Assembly (NCBI RefSeq): GCF_902499045.1
Contig: NZ_CABVPL010000062.1
Coordinates: 1 to 44,688 of the forward strand
From: Burkholderia latens
GTDB taxonomy: Bacteria; Pseudomonadota; Gammaproteobacteria; Burkholderiales; Burkholderiaceae
DNA: 44,688 nucleotides
Reading direction: 5' to 3'
A program made the translations under genes and the position numbers. The notes beneath the pieces were generated by a model, which was not told the DNA's origin, made no database searches, and worked only from the letters and a program-made list of their open reading frames with translations. This document shows, one piece after another, positions 9,089-17,250 of the stretch. Within the stretch, counting starts at the first letter, position 1; each line of letters starts with the position of its first letter.

Positions 9089-10434
9089 TTATGCCGCACC
9101 CCCCAAAGTTCAAGTTTCAACTCGGGGAAATGGCCGGCGATGTGCATCGCGAGCCCGCCTTGTTGCGCGATCTGCTCCCAGAACGGTCCGCTGCGTGACA
9201 ACTCGTAGTAGATGTAGCTCGAATTGAACGGAATCTGCCGCGGCGGCACCGGCAGCGGCACCATCGTGAGCCCCGGAAGGTGCGAACGAATCAACTCGGG
9301 CAAACGCTGCGGCTGGCTGATCTTCGTCTGCGCGGCGAATTGCTGCTGGAGCACGTCCGGCGACATCTGCGCGCCAACCGCCAGCACGAGGCTCGAATAG
9401 CCCGAAAGTTCGGCCGGCATCACCGCGGCAACGCGGATGCCGTGCGGCTGCTCGGTGAGCGGGATCGGCTGCGCACCGCGGATCAGCACCTGGTTGAGCA
9501 GATAGTGGACCTCCTCCACGAGCGGCCGGATGCTTGCGTACAGTTGTGCATGATCGTAGCCGGGAGTCGGGAGAGGACGTCGCGTCTGCGGACGCACGAA
9601 CGTCGACAGCTCGCCCGCCATGATCGCAAGTTCGCGATAGAGCACCATCGGCGGCGTCTCGCGAATCCGGCAGATATGTTCGAGCAACGGCTCATAGCGA
9701 TTCAATACCTGCAGAAGCAGATAATCGGCCACCTCGGCCGCCGCGCCCGCACGCCCGTCGCTACCGGACAGACGGGTGGCCAGTGCGTCGGCTCGCAGTT
9801 TCGTGAGGCCATGCAGTTGCGTCGCCCATTCCCGCAGCAGCGGATCGGCGCCGTACCGGCTGACCGGCGGAATGTGATCGGTGACGTGCAGCGACACCGA
9901 TCCGTCCGCGTGCAAGGTCTTGATGCGCGTGAGCGCGATGCCGATCCACGACTGCGTCAGCTCTTTCTCCGGCAGCAGCCGCAGGCGCAGGTTCGCCAGT
10001 TGCACGGGCTTGGGCCCCTGCCCGATCGTGTTGCTGTCCCGCAGTTCGTTTTCGAACGCCAGATAGCGGGCCAGCGACGCCGTCTCGTCGCGGAACACCG
10101 TCTCCTCGGTATTGGGCTGCCGCAACGGGACGGCCAGATAGATCACCTGGTTCTGATGCTCGGGCACGATCGTCAACGGCGGCGGCGGCGGCGCATGCGC
10201 CGGCACGTCGAACGGCGTCCCGTCGGGAAACACGCCCGCACCGCTCTTGAACACCAGCTTGCCGAACGCCAGCGACTCCTGATCGATCTCGAACTGACTG
10301 AAGCCCCAGAAGAACGGGCTGAGCGGCGCGGAACGCTTGTGCGCGAAATGTTCGAAATAGCGCTCTTGTTGCTGGAACAGCTGCGGCAGCAGGAAAAGAC
10401 CCTCGCTCCACACGACCTTGTTATGCCAACTCAT
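9085..10434 (-). CDS. tssK: TssK baseplate protein, 449 aa
   Basis: TssK is the trimeric baseplate component that docks the tail onto the TssJLM membrane complex. The start MSWHNKVVWSEGLFLLPQ is the highly conserved N-terminal motif of the family, with LFQQQERYFEH just after it. The length (about 445-450 aa) is standard and no region appears missing. The ATG lies 1 nt after the TGA of tssJ, and the stop overlaps the start of tssL. Together they give a tight tssJ-K-L-M order, as in many proteobacterial T6SS clusters. Confidence 0.97.
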   Translation of the reverse strand: MSWHNKVVWSEGLFLLPQLFQQQERYFEHFAHKRSAPLSPFFWGFSQFEIDQESLAFGKLVFKSGAGVFPDGTPFDVPAHAPPPPPLTIVPEHQNQVIYLAVPLRQPNTEETVFRDETASLARYLAFENELRDSNTIGQGPKPVQLANLRLRLLPEKELTQSWIGIALTRIKTLHADGSVSLHVTDHIPPVSRYGADPLLREWATQLHGLTKLRADALATRLSGSDGRAGAAAEVADYLLLQVLNRYEPLLEHICRIRETPPMVLYRELAIMAGELSTFVRPQTRRPLPTPGYDHAQLYASIRPLVEEVHYLLNQVLIRGAQPIPLTEQPHGIRVAAVMPAELSGYSSLVLAVGAQMSPDVLQQQFAAQTKISQPQRLPELIRSHLPGLTMVPLPVPPRQIPFNSSYIYYELSRSGPFWEQIAQQGGLAMHIAGHFPELKLELWGVRHK

Positions 10435-10435
10435 G

Positions 10436-10978
10436 TCAATCCAATTCAGTTACCAGAACGGCCCGCTGGCCGATATCCGCGTTCAATTTGATCTTTGTAC
10501 GTGCCGTCAGCACTCGAAGCCATGCCTCTTCCGGTGGCGGCGGCAAGCGATACGTGCCGCGCCACACCGATTTGCCGAGGTCGCGGTATCCGGCCAGCAC
10601 GCCGATCGCCGTCGTCGCGCTATTCACGCGCCGGCGAATATCCCGGACGTCGCCCGGACGCAGCACGAACTCGTCGATCGCGATCGCGTCTTCGCCCAGC
10701 ACCTTCTTGCTGTCGTTCTGCAGCGAGAAGAAGTCGGCGTTGTCGAACGTATAGGCCGACTTCAATTCATAGATCCGCACCATGATCGGCGCAGGCCGCC
10801 CAAGCTCGTCCGGATTGACGCCATCGCTCACCTTGATCTTCAGATTCAGCGACGCGGCCAGCTCCTTCCGGCTCGGCACGCCTCCGCACGCAGCAAGCGA
10901 CAGAAATGTCAGTCCGGCCGCGATGCGTTTCAGCGCATTGCGGCGCGTCGCCATACCAGGCGGAAATCGAGAAAACAT
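10436..10978 (-). CDS. tssJ: TssJ outer-membrane T6SS lipoprotein, 180 aa
   Basis: TssJ is anchored in the outer membrane and binds the periplasmic end of TssM. The chosen ATG at 10978 has AGGA 8 nt upstream. The protein begins with a positively charged stretch, a hydrophobic segment and the lipobox LAAC, with the lipidated Cys at about residue 31. The transthyretin-like body includes VNPDELGRPAPIMVRIYELK and FFSLQNDSKKVLGED, typical of the family. ATG 10954 is an alternative start inside the same signal peptide but has a poorer ribosome site. An upstream extension to 11074 would read through structured intergenic DNA and is not supported. Confidence 0.93.
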   Translation of the reverse strand: MFSRFPPGMATRRNALKRIAAGLTFLSLAACGGVPSRKELAASLNLKIKVSDGVNPDELGRPAPIMVRIYELKSAYTFDNADFFSLQNDSKKVLGEDAIAIDEFVLRPGDVRDIRRRVNSATTAIGVLAGYRDLGKSVWRGTYRLPPPPEEAWLRVLTARTKIKLNADIGQRAVLVTELD

Positions 10979-11005
10979 ATGGAAGATCCTGTCGTACCCG
11001 GGGCA

Positions 11006-11088
11006 GCCGTTGACCGAGGCCCCCACGCATCGCGAAGACGCCTTGGTCAACGGCTTGCGATGCCGCCCGCGCACGCAGGCGGCATCGC
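11006..11088 (-). other. Two stem-loops between hcp and tssJ
   Basis: Directly after hcp on the minus strand there is a perfect 11-bp inverted repeat (arms 11057-11067 and 11078-11088, 10-nt loop). It is followed by a second repeat with 14-nt arms and one mismatch (11006-11019 and 11041-11054). Neither is followed by a T run, so they are more likely RNA processing or 3'-protecting structures (or a weak/Rho-aided terminator) than intrinsic terminators. They sit between hcp, whose product is needed in many copies, and tssJ, needed in few. Confidence 0.7.
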
Positions 11089-11110
11089 CCTGAACTACGG
11101 GCGTTGACGG

Positions 11111-11593
11111 TTAGGCCGCGTTCCGCTTGATGTCGAACGTCGCCGTGATCGCACCGCCGCTGCCGCCTTGCGCGTTCTGCACGACGTATTCCTGCTTCAG
11201 GCGCGAGAACGACAGGCGAACGATCTCGCGCGGACGCGATTCGTCAGCCGCGACGCCAGCCGGGCTCACCTGCGTCACCAGCACGTCGTTCATCGTCAAC
11301 ATGATGTATTCGAGCGGATTACCGCCGGCCTTACGTACCGTGAGCTTCGCCTGATCGATGTGCTTGCCCAGCAGACAGTACTGAATCAGGTTCGGGCTCG
11401 CACGGTCGATGTAGTGTTCGAACTGCAGATCGTCGACGGTAGCCCGGCCCGCCCCGCCGCCCGAGCCCAGGTGCATGTTCGATTGCTGCGATACGTTCCA
11501 CGACCAGCTCAAGACCTCGATTTCGTCATGGTGAGTAGCATCCTTGGATTCGCCGTCGATTCCGTTGATCTTGAGGAAAATGTCGTGTGCCAT
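11111..11593 (-). CDS. hcp: Hcp (TssD) tube protein of T6SS, 160 aa
   Basis: Hcp hexamers stack to form the inner tube expelled by the contracting sheath. The protein starts MAHDIFLKINGIDGES, a typical Hcp N-terminus, and continues with HHDEIEVLSWSWNVSQ and DLQFEHYIDRASPNL, family hallmarks. The ATG at 11593 has AAGGAG 7 nt upstream, a very strong site, so the longer reading from 11632 is rejected. It is flanked by hairpins on both sides, which fits high, uncoupled expression. No C-terminal effector fusion is present. Confidence 0.97.
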   Translation of the reverse strand: MAHDIFLKINGIDGESKDATHHDEIEVLSWSWNVSQQSNMHLGSGGGAGRATVDDLQFEHYIDRASPNLIQYCLLGKHIDQAKLTVRKAGGNPLEYIMLTMNDVLVTQVSPAGVAADESRPREIVRLSFSRLKQEYVVQNAQGGSGGAITATFDIKRNAA

Positions 11594-11640
11594 GGCATCA
11601 CTCCTTACGTCTTGGTTAAATTTTTTGTACAACTAACTTT

Positions 11641-11673
11641 GTGATCAGGTGTATTTACAGAGCGCCTGATCAC
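11641..11673 (-). other. Stem-loop between tssC and hcp
   Basis: A perfect 9-bp inverted repeat (arms 11641-11649 and 11665-11673, 15-nt loop) lies in the 204-bp gap between tssC and hcp, about 50 nt before the hcp start. On the minus strand it is followed by an A/T-rich stretch containing a short A run rather than a T run. It could mark an RNA cleavage or attenuation site, or shield the hcp leader. The repeat is seen directly; the role is inference. Confidence 0.65.
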
Positions 11674-11797
11674 CACTCCCCGGGGTCGAACACCGCATTG
11701 GAATATCCCGGACGAAGCCCTCCGTCGACGCGATAGTCAAACGCGCTTGAACGGGTTCCTGCTCAGCAACCGGGCCCTGCGGCAACCGCTCGCCGGA

Positions 11798-13297
11798 TCA
11801 GGCGGCGGCCTTGACCGACGGAAGCTTTGCGACAAGGCGCAGCGACACCGTCAGACCTTCCAGCTGGAAGTGCGGGCGCAGGAAAAACTTCGCCTGGTAG
11901 TAGCCGGGGTTGCCTTCGACTTCTTCCACGACCACCTCGGCAGCAGCCAACGGACGACGCGCCTTGGTTTCCTGCGACGAGTTCGCCGGATCGGCGTCAA
12001 CGTAGTACATGATCCATTCGTTGAGCCATTGCTGCATTTCGTCTCGCTCCTTGAACGAGCCGATCTTGTCGCGCACGATGCACTTCAGGTAGTGGGCGAA
12101 ACGCGAGCAGGCAAACAGATACGGCAGACGCGCGGACAGGTTCGCGTTGGCCGTCGCGTCCGGATCGTAGTACTCGGCAGGCTTCTGCAGCGACTGTGCA
12201 CCGATGAACGCCGCGTAATCGGTATTCTTGCGGTGAATCAGCGGAATGAAGCCGTTCTTCGACAGCTCCGCCTCGCGCCGATCGGAAATCGCGATCTCGG
12301 TGGGGCACTTCATGTCGATGCCGCCGTCGTCGGTCGGGAACGTATGGCACGGCAGATTCTCGACCACGCCACCGCTCTCGACACCGCGAATCAACGTGCA
12401 CCAGCCGTAGTGCTTGAACGAGCGATTGATGTTCACCGCCATCGCGTAAGCCGCGTTCGCCCACGCGTATTTGCGGTGGTCCGATCCGTCGGTCGACTCC
12501 TCGAAATCGAACTCGTCGACCGGATTGGTGCGGATGCCGTAAGGCAGGCGCGCGAGGAAGCGCGGCATGGCGAGACCGATGTAGCGCGAGTCTTCGGAAT
12601 TGCGCAGCGAGTTCCACGGTGCGTACTCGAGGTTCTGCGTGAAGATCTTGGTCAGATCACGCGGGTTCGCGAGTTCCTGCCACGAATCCATCTGCAGCAC
12701 GGACGGCGACGCGCCCGTGATGAACGGCGCATGCGCAGCCGCCGCGACCTTGCCGATCGACGCCAGCAGATCGACGTCCGGAGGCGTGTGATCGAAGTAA
12801 TAGTCGGCCACGAGGCAGCCGTACGGCTCTCCGCCCAACTGGCCGTACTCCTCTTCGTAGATCTGCTTGAAGAACGGGCTTTGATCCCAAGCCACGCCCT
12901 TGTAGCGTTTCATCGTGCGACGCAGATCTTCCTTCGACACGTCCATGAAGCGGATTTTCAGCTTCTCGTCGGTTTCGGTGTTCGTCACGAGGTGATGCAG
13001 CCCGCGCCACGCGCTTTCCAGCTTCTGGAAGTCGTCGTGGTGCAGGATCAGGTTGATCTGTTCCGACAACTTGCGATCGATCTCGCCGATGATCGCCTCG
13101 ATGCTCTTGTAGGCATCGTCCGACATCGTCACCGAATTGGCCAGCGCCTGCTCGGCGAGCGTCTTGACGGCGGATTCCACCGCCTCGCGCGCTTGCTCCG
13201 TCTTGGGCTTGAACTCGCGCGACAACAGTGCGTTGAAATCCGATTGAGCTCCGACCTGCGCCTCGGCAGCGCGCGCCTGCGATTCACGTACAGCCAT
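11798..13297 (-). CDS. tssC: TssC large sheath subunit, 499 aa
   Basis: TssC pairs with TssB to build the contractile sheath. The protein matches the family in length and motifs: LNLILHHDDFQKLESAWRGL-like sequence early (about 90-110), YKGVAWDQSPFFKQIYEEEY, GGEPYGCLVADYYFDH, and FIPLIHRKNTDYAAFIGAQS with a C-terminal end rich in beta residues. It lies 48 bp downstream of tssB with an AGGTAAAGGT stretch before the ATG. The C-terminus ends KLPSVKAAA. Confidence 0.97.
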   Translation of the reverse strand: MAVRESQARAAEAQVGAQSDFNALLSREFKPKTEQAREAVESAVKTLAEQALANSVTMSDDAYKSIEAIIGEIDRKLSEQINLILHHDDFQKLESAWRGLHHLVTNTETDEKLKIRFMDVSKEDLRRTMKRYKGVAWDQSPFFKQIYEEEYGQLGGEPYGCLVADYYFDHTPPDVDLLASIGKVAAAAHAPFITGASPSVLQMDSWQELANPRDLTKIFTQNLEYAPWNSLRNSEDSRYIGLAMPRFLARLPYGIRTNPVDEFDFEESTDGSDHRKYAWANAAYAMAVNINRSFKHYGWCTLIRGVESGGVVENLPCHTFPTDDGGIDMKCPTEIAISDRREAELSKNGFIPLIHRKNTDYAAFIGAQSLQKPAEYYDPDATANANLSARLPYLFACSRFAHYLKCIVRDKIGSFKERDEMQQWLNEWIMYYVDADPANSSQETKARRPLAAAEVVVEEVEGNPGYYQAKFFLRPHFQLEGLTVSLRLVAKLPSVKAAA

Positions 13298-13345
13298 TTT
13301 TTACCTTTACCTGTGTTAGATCGTGGTTTAGCGTCCAGGGCCGCG

Positions 13346-13882
13346 TCACTGCTCTTGCGGTTCCTGAGCGTCCGGCTTCCGTGCTTCGGGCTTGGGTGCC
13401 TTGGCGAGCGCGCTCAGCAGCGCCGGGTCCTTCAGCACCTTGCTGACAAGGTTTTCCGCGCCAGACTTGCCGTCCATGTAGGTCTGCAGATTGGCGAGCT
13501 GCGTGCGCGCGTCGAGCAACTGCGACAGCGCATCGACATTTCTCGCAATCGCCGCCGGCGAAAAGTCGTCCATGCTTTCGAACGTGATGTCGACCATCAA
13601 CTGACCGTCGCCGGACAACGTATTCGGGACCGAAAACGCGACGCGGGGCTTCATCGCCTTCATCCGCTCGTCGAAGTTGTCGATGTCGATGTTGTAGAAC
13701 TTCCGATCGCCGACGGGCGGCAACGACTCCAGGGGCTTGCCTGACAGATCGGCGAGCACGCCCATCACGAACGGCAGCTCCACCTTCTTTTCTGAGCCGT
13801 AGATCTCGACGTCGTACTCGATCTGGACGCGCGGAGCACGATTTCGCGCAATGAATTTCTGTGCACTGCTGGATATGGCCAT
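13346..13882 (-). CDS. tssB: TssB small sheath subunit, 178 aa
   Basis: TssB forms the sheath with TssC. The family motifs RVQIEYDVEIYGSEKKVELP, FVMGVLADLSG and FYNIDIDNFDERMKAM are all present. The C-terminal 20 residues are Lys/Pro/Ala/Gln-rich and probably flexible. The ATG at 13882 has GGAAAG 4-9 nt upstream. It is the first gene of the T6SS operon in the window, preceded by a 350-bp gap that should hold the promoter. Confidence 0.96.
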   Translation of the reverse strand: MAISSSAQKFIARNRAPRVQIEYDVEIYGSEKKVELPFVMGVLADLSGKPLESLPPVGDRKFYNIDIDNFDERMKAMKPRVAFSVPNTLSGDGQLMVDITFESMDDFSPAAIARNVDALSQLLDARTQLANLQTYMDGKSGAENLVSKVLKDPALLSALAKAPKPEARKPDAQEPQEQ

Positions 13883-14079
13883 AAACTTTCCAGATGGATT
13901 CAGATTGGGAAAAAATCAATGAGCGAATGCTCGTCCGTTTCGCCCTTTCAGCGTAAACTCAGCGCATATTAAGACACTCGTCGGCGCCCTTATATAGGAC
14001 CAGTACTAACTTAATGGGCGATAATTGGAGATATAATAAATATTTGAAGAAACGCTAATCTCAATAAATCGACGAATTG
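13883..14079 (-). promoter_or_regulatory. AT-rich leader/promoter region of the T6SS operon
   Basis: This gap between the fimbrial-operon terminator and tssB is markedly AT-rich around 13960-14080 compared with its surroundings. On the minus strand it offers several TATA-like hexamers (for example TATAAG near 13995 and TTATTATATC near 14035), but no pair with a good -35 at 16-18 bp, and no clear sigma-54 GG/GC element. I therefore place a promoter here only by position and base composition. The exact start is unknown. Confidence 0.4.
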
Positions 14080-14099
14080 AAAAAAGCGGCCTTCGGCCG
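14080..14099 (-). terminator. Rho-independent terminator of the fimbrial/DotU-OmpA operon
   Basis: On the minus strand the sequence reads CGGCC-GAA-GGCCG followed by C and six T residues, a textbook intrinsic terminator. It lies 140 bp after the stop of the OmpA-like gene and just before the T6SS leader, so it separates the two operons. Confidence 0.88.
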
Positions 14100-14238
14100 A
14101 GATAGATTCATATCCGGCGTGACTGCGCGGCCGGCTTGGAGCGGTCGAGGTCATCCAGCAGGCGAGCGCCGCCGCAACCGCGCGGAACACTTCGGCGATG
14201 ACGCGATGCGCTACCGCGTCGAGCGCATCCCGGCGCCT

Positions 14239-15912
14239 TCAGCGACGCAAGCCGTCCGGAATCAGCGAAATCTCGACGCGCCGGTTCAGTGCTCGGCCCG
14301 CTTCACTACGGTTGTCCGCAATCGGGCGGATGTCGCCCATTGCCTGAATCGCAAAACGCGTGACCGGCAACCCGCCCTCGACGACGAGCCAATCGCGGAT
14401 CGCGCGCGCACGTGCCTCGGATAGCCGAAAATTCGCATCGGACGAGCCCTCGCTGTCCGCATGCCCTTCGATCAGCACGCGCTGGTCCGGATTCTCTCGA
14501 ATCAACCGAAGCACATGTGCCAGTTCGCGATGCGCGTGCGCGGGAGAAAAGGTTGCCTTGCCGCTTGGAAACAACGAAAGGCTATCGATCTGCACGGTCG
14601 TGAGCGGCGGCCGATAGGTTGCCAGCGCCATGTCGACGCGAGGCAACAGCCCACGCCCCGGATATAGCCCCCAACCCGCGCCGAACGGCGCGCCGTCGCG
14701 CAGGTTGCGCGCCACCTCGTCACGTACCGCGCGCAACTGCTCGAACGAGTCGATCGATGCAGTGATCCGGACGGCCGGCGTATTCCAATAGGCGGACAGA
14801 TCGTCCGCGATCTGCTCGACGAGCCGATAATTCACCGCGCCCGATATCGCCACGGCCGCGGTGACGGTCGTCACGCTCGACAGCAGCACGTGCGACGCGA
14901 GCGGCCATGTCCTCCAGCTGACCGCCGACGGAGCCGGCGGCCTCCGGTCCGTATCGGCCGACGCGGACGCGGACGCCGACGCGCGAATACGCGGCAACGG
15001 AAGCGGCCCCGCGACCGGCTTCGTCATGCACGGTTGCAAGCCCGTTCTCGCGATCAGCCAGCGCGTCCACGCGCCCGGCCGAACCGGCGTATGGTCGATG
15101 TCCGCCAGCGACGCACCCTGCAGCGCAAACGGCACGGTATTCGACAACGCGGAGATCGACGATAGCAACGCCGCTTCGTCGAGCCACTCGAATACCGCAA
15201 GCCCGAGTGCGCTTCGGACCGCCGCCTCGGCATGCCGCGACTCGGCAAGTTGGCGACGAATCACCGGCAACCGGTCGGAAAGACCGATCGCGTCCTTGGG
15301 GCGCGGAGCGTCGGATCCGAGCAAATCGCCAAACCATCGCGTTTGCGGCATGCCGTCCTCGCCAGGGCCCAGACATGCGTAAACCGCGACATGACACGGC
15401 AGTACGCATTCGGGATGGCAGTACGCCGCCTGCAGCGCAATGCGCCACTGCGCGAACTCCTTGCGCAATACGCTTTCGTCGTCCCCCTCCGGTACCACGG
15501 GCAGCAGCGCGGCGTCCGGGAAACGGCCTCGTGCCGCCTTGACCTGTGCCATCACGTCGTTGAGCCGCGCCGGCGTATCGGCCAGCAGCCACACCGCCTG
15601 ATCGTCGCGCGTGAGCGTTGCTCGCCCGCGATCGCGAGGAAACAGCGCGGCCGCGTAAGGCCCGACGACGACGATCACCTCGAGTTCGCGCGCCGCGTTG
15701 CCGATTTCCTGTGCAGCGGAGTCGTCCGAAGCCGCCGCCGGACGCCGACGCTCGGACCACGTGACAACCCACATCGCCAGCGCGACAGCCGATCCGATGC
15801 ATAGCGCGCTCAGCCAATCCGGCAGCCCCGCGAGTGCCCATGCACCACCGAACACGACGATCGGCATTGCAATCCAGACAAGTCCGATCTTCTTGATTGA
15901 TCGCATGCTCAT
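14239..15912 (-). CDS. TssM-topology/OmpA hybrid membrane protein, 557 aa
   Basis: Two N-terminal membrane segments (about 8-28 and 34-52) precede a cytoplasmic domain of about 280 residues. A third membrane segment (about 341-360) leads to a periplasmic part ending in an OmpA-like peptidoglycan-binding domain (about 443-553; LIEGHADSEGSSDANF, then ALNRRVEIS). This two-plus-one topology is that of TssM/IcmF. No Walker A motif is visible, and the 700-residue periplasmic region of TssM is replaced by the short OmpA domain. The start is ATG 15912 with GGAGG 6 nt upstream, overlapping the stop of the DotU-like gene. An AS dipeptide run sits at about 311-318. It is probably a T6SS-related membrane protein paired with the preceding gene. 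The name 'OmpA family protein' is safe; the TssM link is inference from topology and partner. Confidence 0.85.
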   Translation of the reverse strand: MSMRSIKKIGLVWIAMPIVVFGGAWALAGLPDWLSALCIGSAVALAMWVVTWSERRRPAAASDDSAAQEIGNAARELEVIVVVGPYAAALFPRDRGRATLTRDDQAVWLLADTPARLNDVMAQVKAARGRFPDAALLPVVPEGDDESVLRKEFAQWRIALQAAYCHPECVLPCHVAVYACLGPGEDGMPQTRWFGDLLGSDAPRPKDAIGLSDRLPVIRRQLAESRHAEAAVRSALGLAVFEWLDEAALLSSISALSNTVPFALQGASLADIDHTPVRPGAWTRWLIARTGLQPCMTKPVAGPLPLPRIRASASASASADTDRRPPAPSAVSWRTWPLASHVLLSSVTTVTAAVAISGAVNYRLVEQIADDLSAYWNTPAVRITASIDSFEQLRAVRDEVARNLRDGAPFGAGWGLYPGRGLLPRVDMALATYRPPLTTVQIDSLSLFPSGKATFSPAHAHRELAHVLRLIRENPDQRVLIEGHADSEGSSDANFRLSEARARAIRDWLVVEGGLPVTRFAIQAMGDIRPIADNRSEAGRALNRRVEISLIPDGLRR

Positions 15913-16613
15913 TGGCGTCCTCCGTCGCTGTTCTGCGTCAAGCGTGGTCCGGAGTCGGGCAGACGCTCCACCGCACGCCGCAACGAGACGTCGCAGAAGA
16001 TCCAGACGGCCGCCAGCGCCACCGTCGCAAGCAAGATCGGCCGAAGCGGCCCATATGCGCGTGCCGCAACAGTCGCAACGGAGCGCGCCGGCCACGGCAG
16101 CCGCTGCGTGCGCACATTCTCCATGTCGGCCGCGCGCGGCTCGACCTCGGATGTCACGCGACGCTCTGCTTCCAGGCACGCCCGAAAAGCGTCTGCCTGA
16201 TGTGATGGCCCAAGCCCGAGCAGCGCCGTATACATATTCAACAGCGGCGCTTCCGAATACTGTCCGTCCGGCAACGCGCCGATTTGCGCTTCAGACCGCG
16301 CCGCGATGCTGTGCGAACGATGAAACCGGAACAGCAGCGTCTCGCGCAGCCATTCGTCGCGCCTCGTCGCCGGCAGATGGCGCAGCGTCACCTCGTCCAG
16401 CAGCGCACATTGCGCGATGCCGACGTCCCGGACGACGTCGCTTGCTCGTCCGTCATCGCGCATCGCCTGCTCGAGCCGCTCGACCAGGCCGATGCATCGC
16501 GCACGCCACGCATGGACCTCCGGTATCGACGCGCCCTGCGAAAGCAGTGCGACATGCAGTACGGTCTCTTGAAGCGATGCGCTCAACGCGGCGCCTGAAC
16601 TGTCAAATGTCAT
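15909..16613 (-). CDS. DotU/TssL-like protein without OmpA domain, 234 aa
   Basis: The protein resembles the DotU/IcmH family: an N-terminal helical cytoplasmic domain with the family-type IAQCALLDEVTLRHL motif (compare CTALDEAANR in the T6SS TssL), and RETLLFRFHR in place of the usual 'LL..FH' region. A single C-terminal membrane segment lies at about 190-211 (PILLATVALAAVWIFCDV). It is only distantly similar to the TssL at 7784-9088. It starts 33 bp after the minor pilin gene and overlaps the next gene (ATGA), so it looks co-transcribed with the fimbrial operon. Its partner supplies the OmpA domain that TssL carries itself. Assignment by motif, moderately sure. Confidence 0.8.
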   Translation of the reverse strand: MTFDSSGAALSASLQETVLHVALLSQGASIPEVHAWRARCIGLVERLEQAMRDDGRASDVVRDVGIAQCALLDEVTLRHLPATRRDEWLRETLLFRFHRSHSIAARSEAQIGALPDGQYSEAPLLNMYTALLGLGPSHQADAFRACLEAERRVTSEVEPRAADMENVRTQRLPWPARSVATVAARAYGPLRPILLATVALAAVWIFCDVSLRRAVERLPDSGPRLTQNSDGGRQ

Positions 16614-16646
16614 GCAAATAGCAGAAAAACTATCGATGGAACGCCA

Positions 16647-17219
16647 TCAAGGCATCTGAATCACGAACGTCGCATACGTGCGAACCGCGCCGGCGCGCGC
16701 CGCACCGGTCGCGTAATACTGCGCGCCGAACGGCACCAGTGTTGTAGTCGACTCATCCAGGTTCACCGTCTGCATCGTCGCCGCATTGCCGATCTGAATC
16801 GGCGACCCGTCACCGTTCATCAACTGAACCTGGACGTTTTTGGCACTCGCAGGATCGTTTGGGGTCTCGACGTCGAGATTGCCGTTCGCGTTCGTCGTGG
16901 CGCCCCGCTGAAAATAAATGCGCACCGAATCGATGCTGCCGTCGCAGCGCAACGGAATGGTGAAGGCAGTGGAACCCGCGGTTTGCCCCGGCGACGTCAG
17001 CGACGACGTCGAGATCCGTGGCAGCTTGACCGTCTGATTTTCCTGGCCGCCGACGATCGTGCACGTCACCGAATTGTAGGAACCCTGAAACTTGACCGTG
17101 ACGGTCGGATTGCCGGCCCCCCAGGCCGTGCCTGCGGCCCCCACGCTCATCGCGACCGCGGCGCCCGATGCAACGCAACGGATCCATTTCGAAGCATGTA
17201 TGCGAATCATTTTGTCCAC
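16647..17219 (-). CDS. Minor fimbrial subunit (type 1 pilin fold), about 190 aa
   Basis: Secreted pilin-type protein: signal peptide with hydrophobic core AAVAMSVGAAGTAWGA, then a single pilin domain with the two conserved Cys (VTCTIV and LRCDGS) and the C-terminal beta-strand ending in the penultimate aromatic pattern TYATFVIQMP. It lacks a second, lectin domain, so it is a pilin-like tip or terminator rather than a FimH-type adhesin. I chose GTG 17219 because an AAGGTGAGG stretch lies about 10 nt upstream. ATG 17210 is an alternative giving 187 aa. It follows the usher by 31 bp. Confidence 0.88.
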   Translation of the reverse strand: MDKMIRIHASKWIRCVASGAAVAMSVGAAGTAWGAGNPTVTVKFQGSYNSVTCTIVGGQENQTVKLPRISTSSLTSPGQTAGSTAFTIPLRCDGSIDSVRIYFQRGATTNANGNLDVETPNDPASAKNVQVQLMNGDGSPIQIGNAATMQTVNLDESTTTLVPFGAQYYATGAARAGAVRTYATFVIQMP

Positions 17220-17250
17220 GTGTCCCGTGCCTCACCTTGATGCGGGCGCA

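Noticed and set aside
11747-13744. 665-codon open frame on the plus strand
   Set aside because: Opposite tssC and tssB, both clear family members; composition is Arg-rich.
13883-14079. Sigma-54 promoter for the T6SS operon
   Set aside because: Searched for GG-N10-GC spacing on the minus strand; none convincing.
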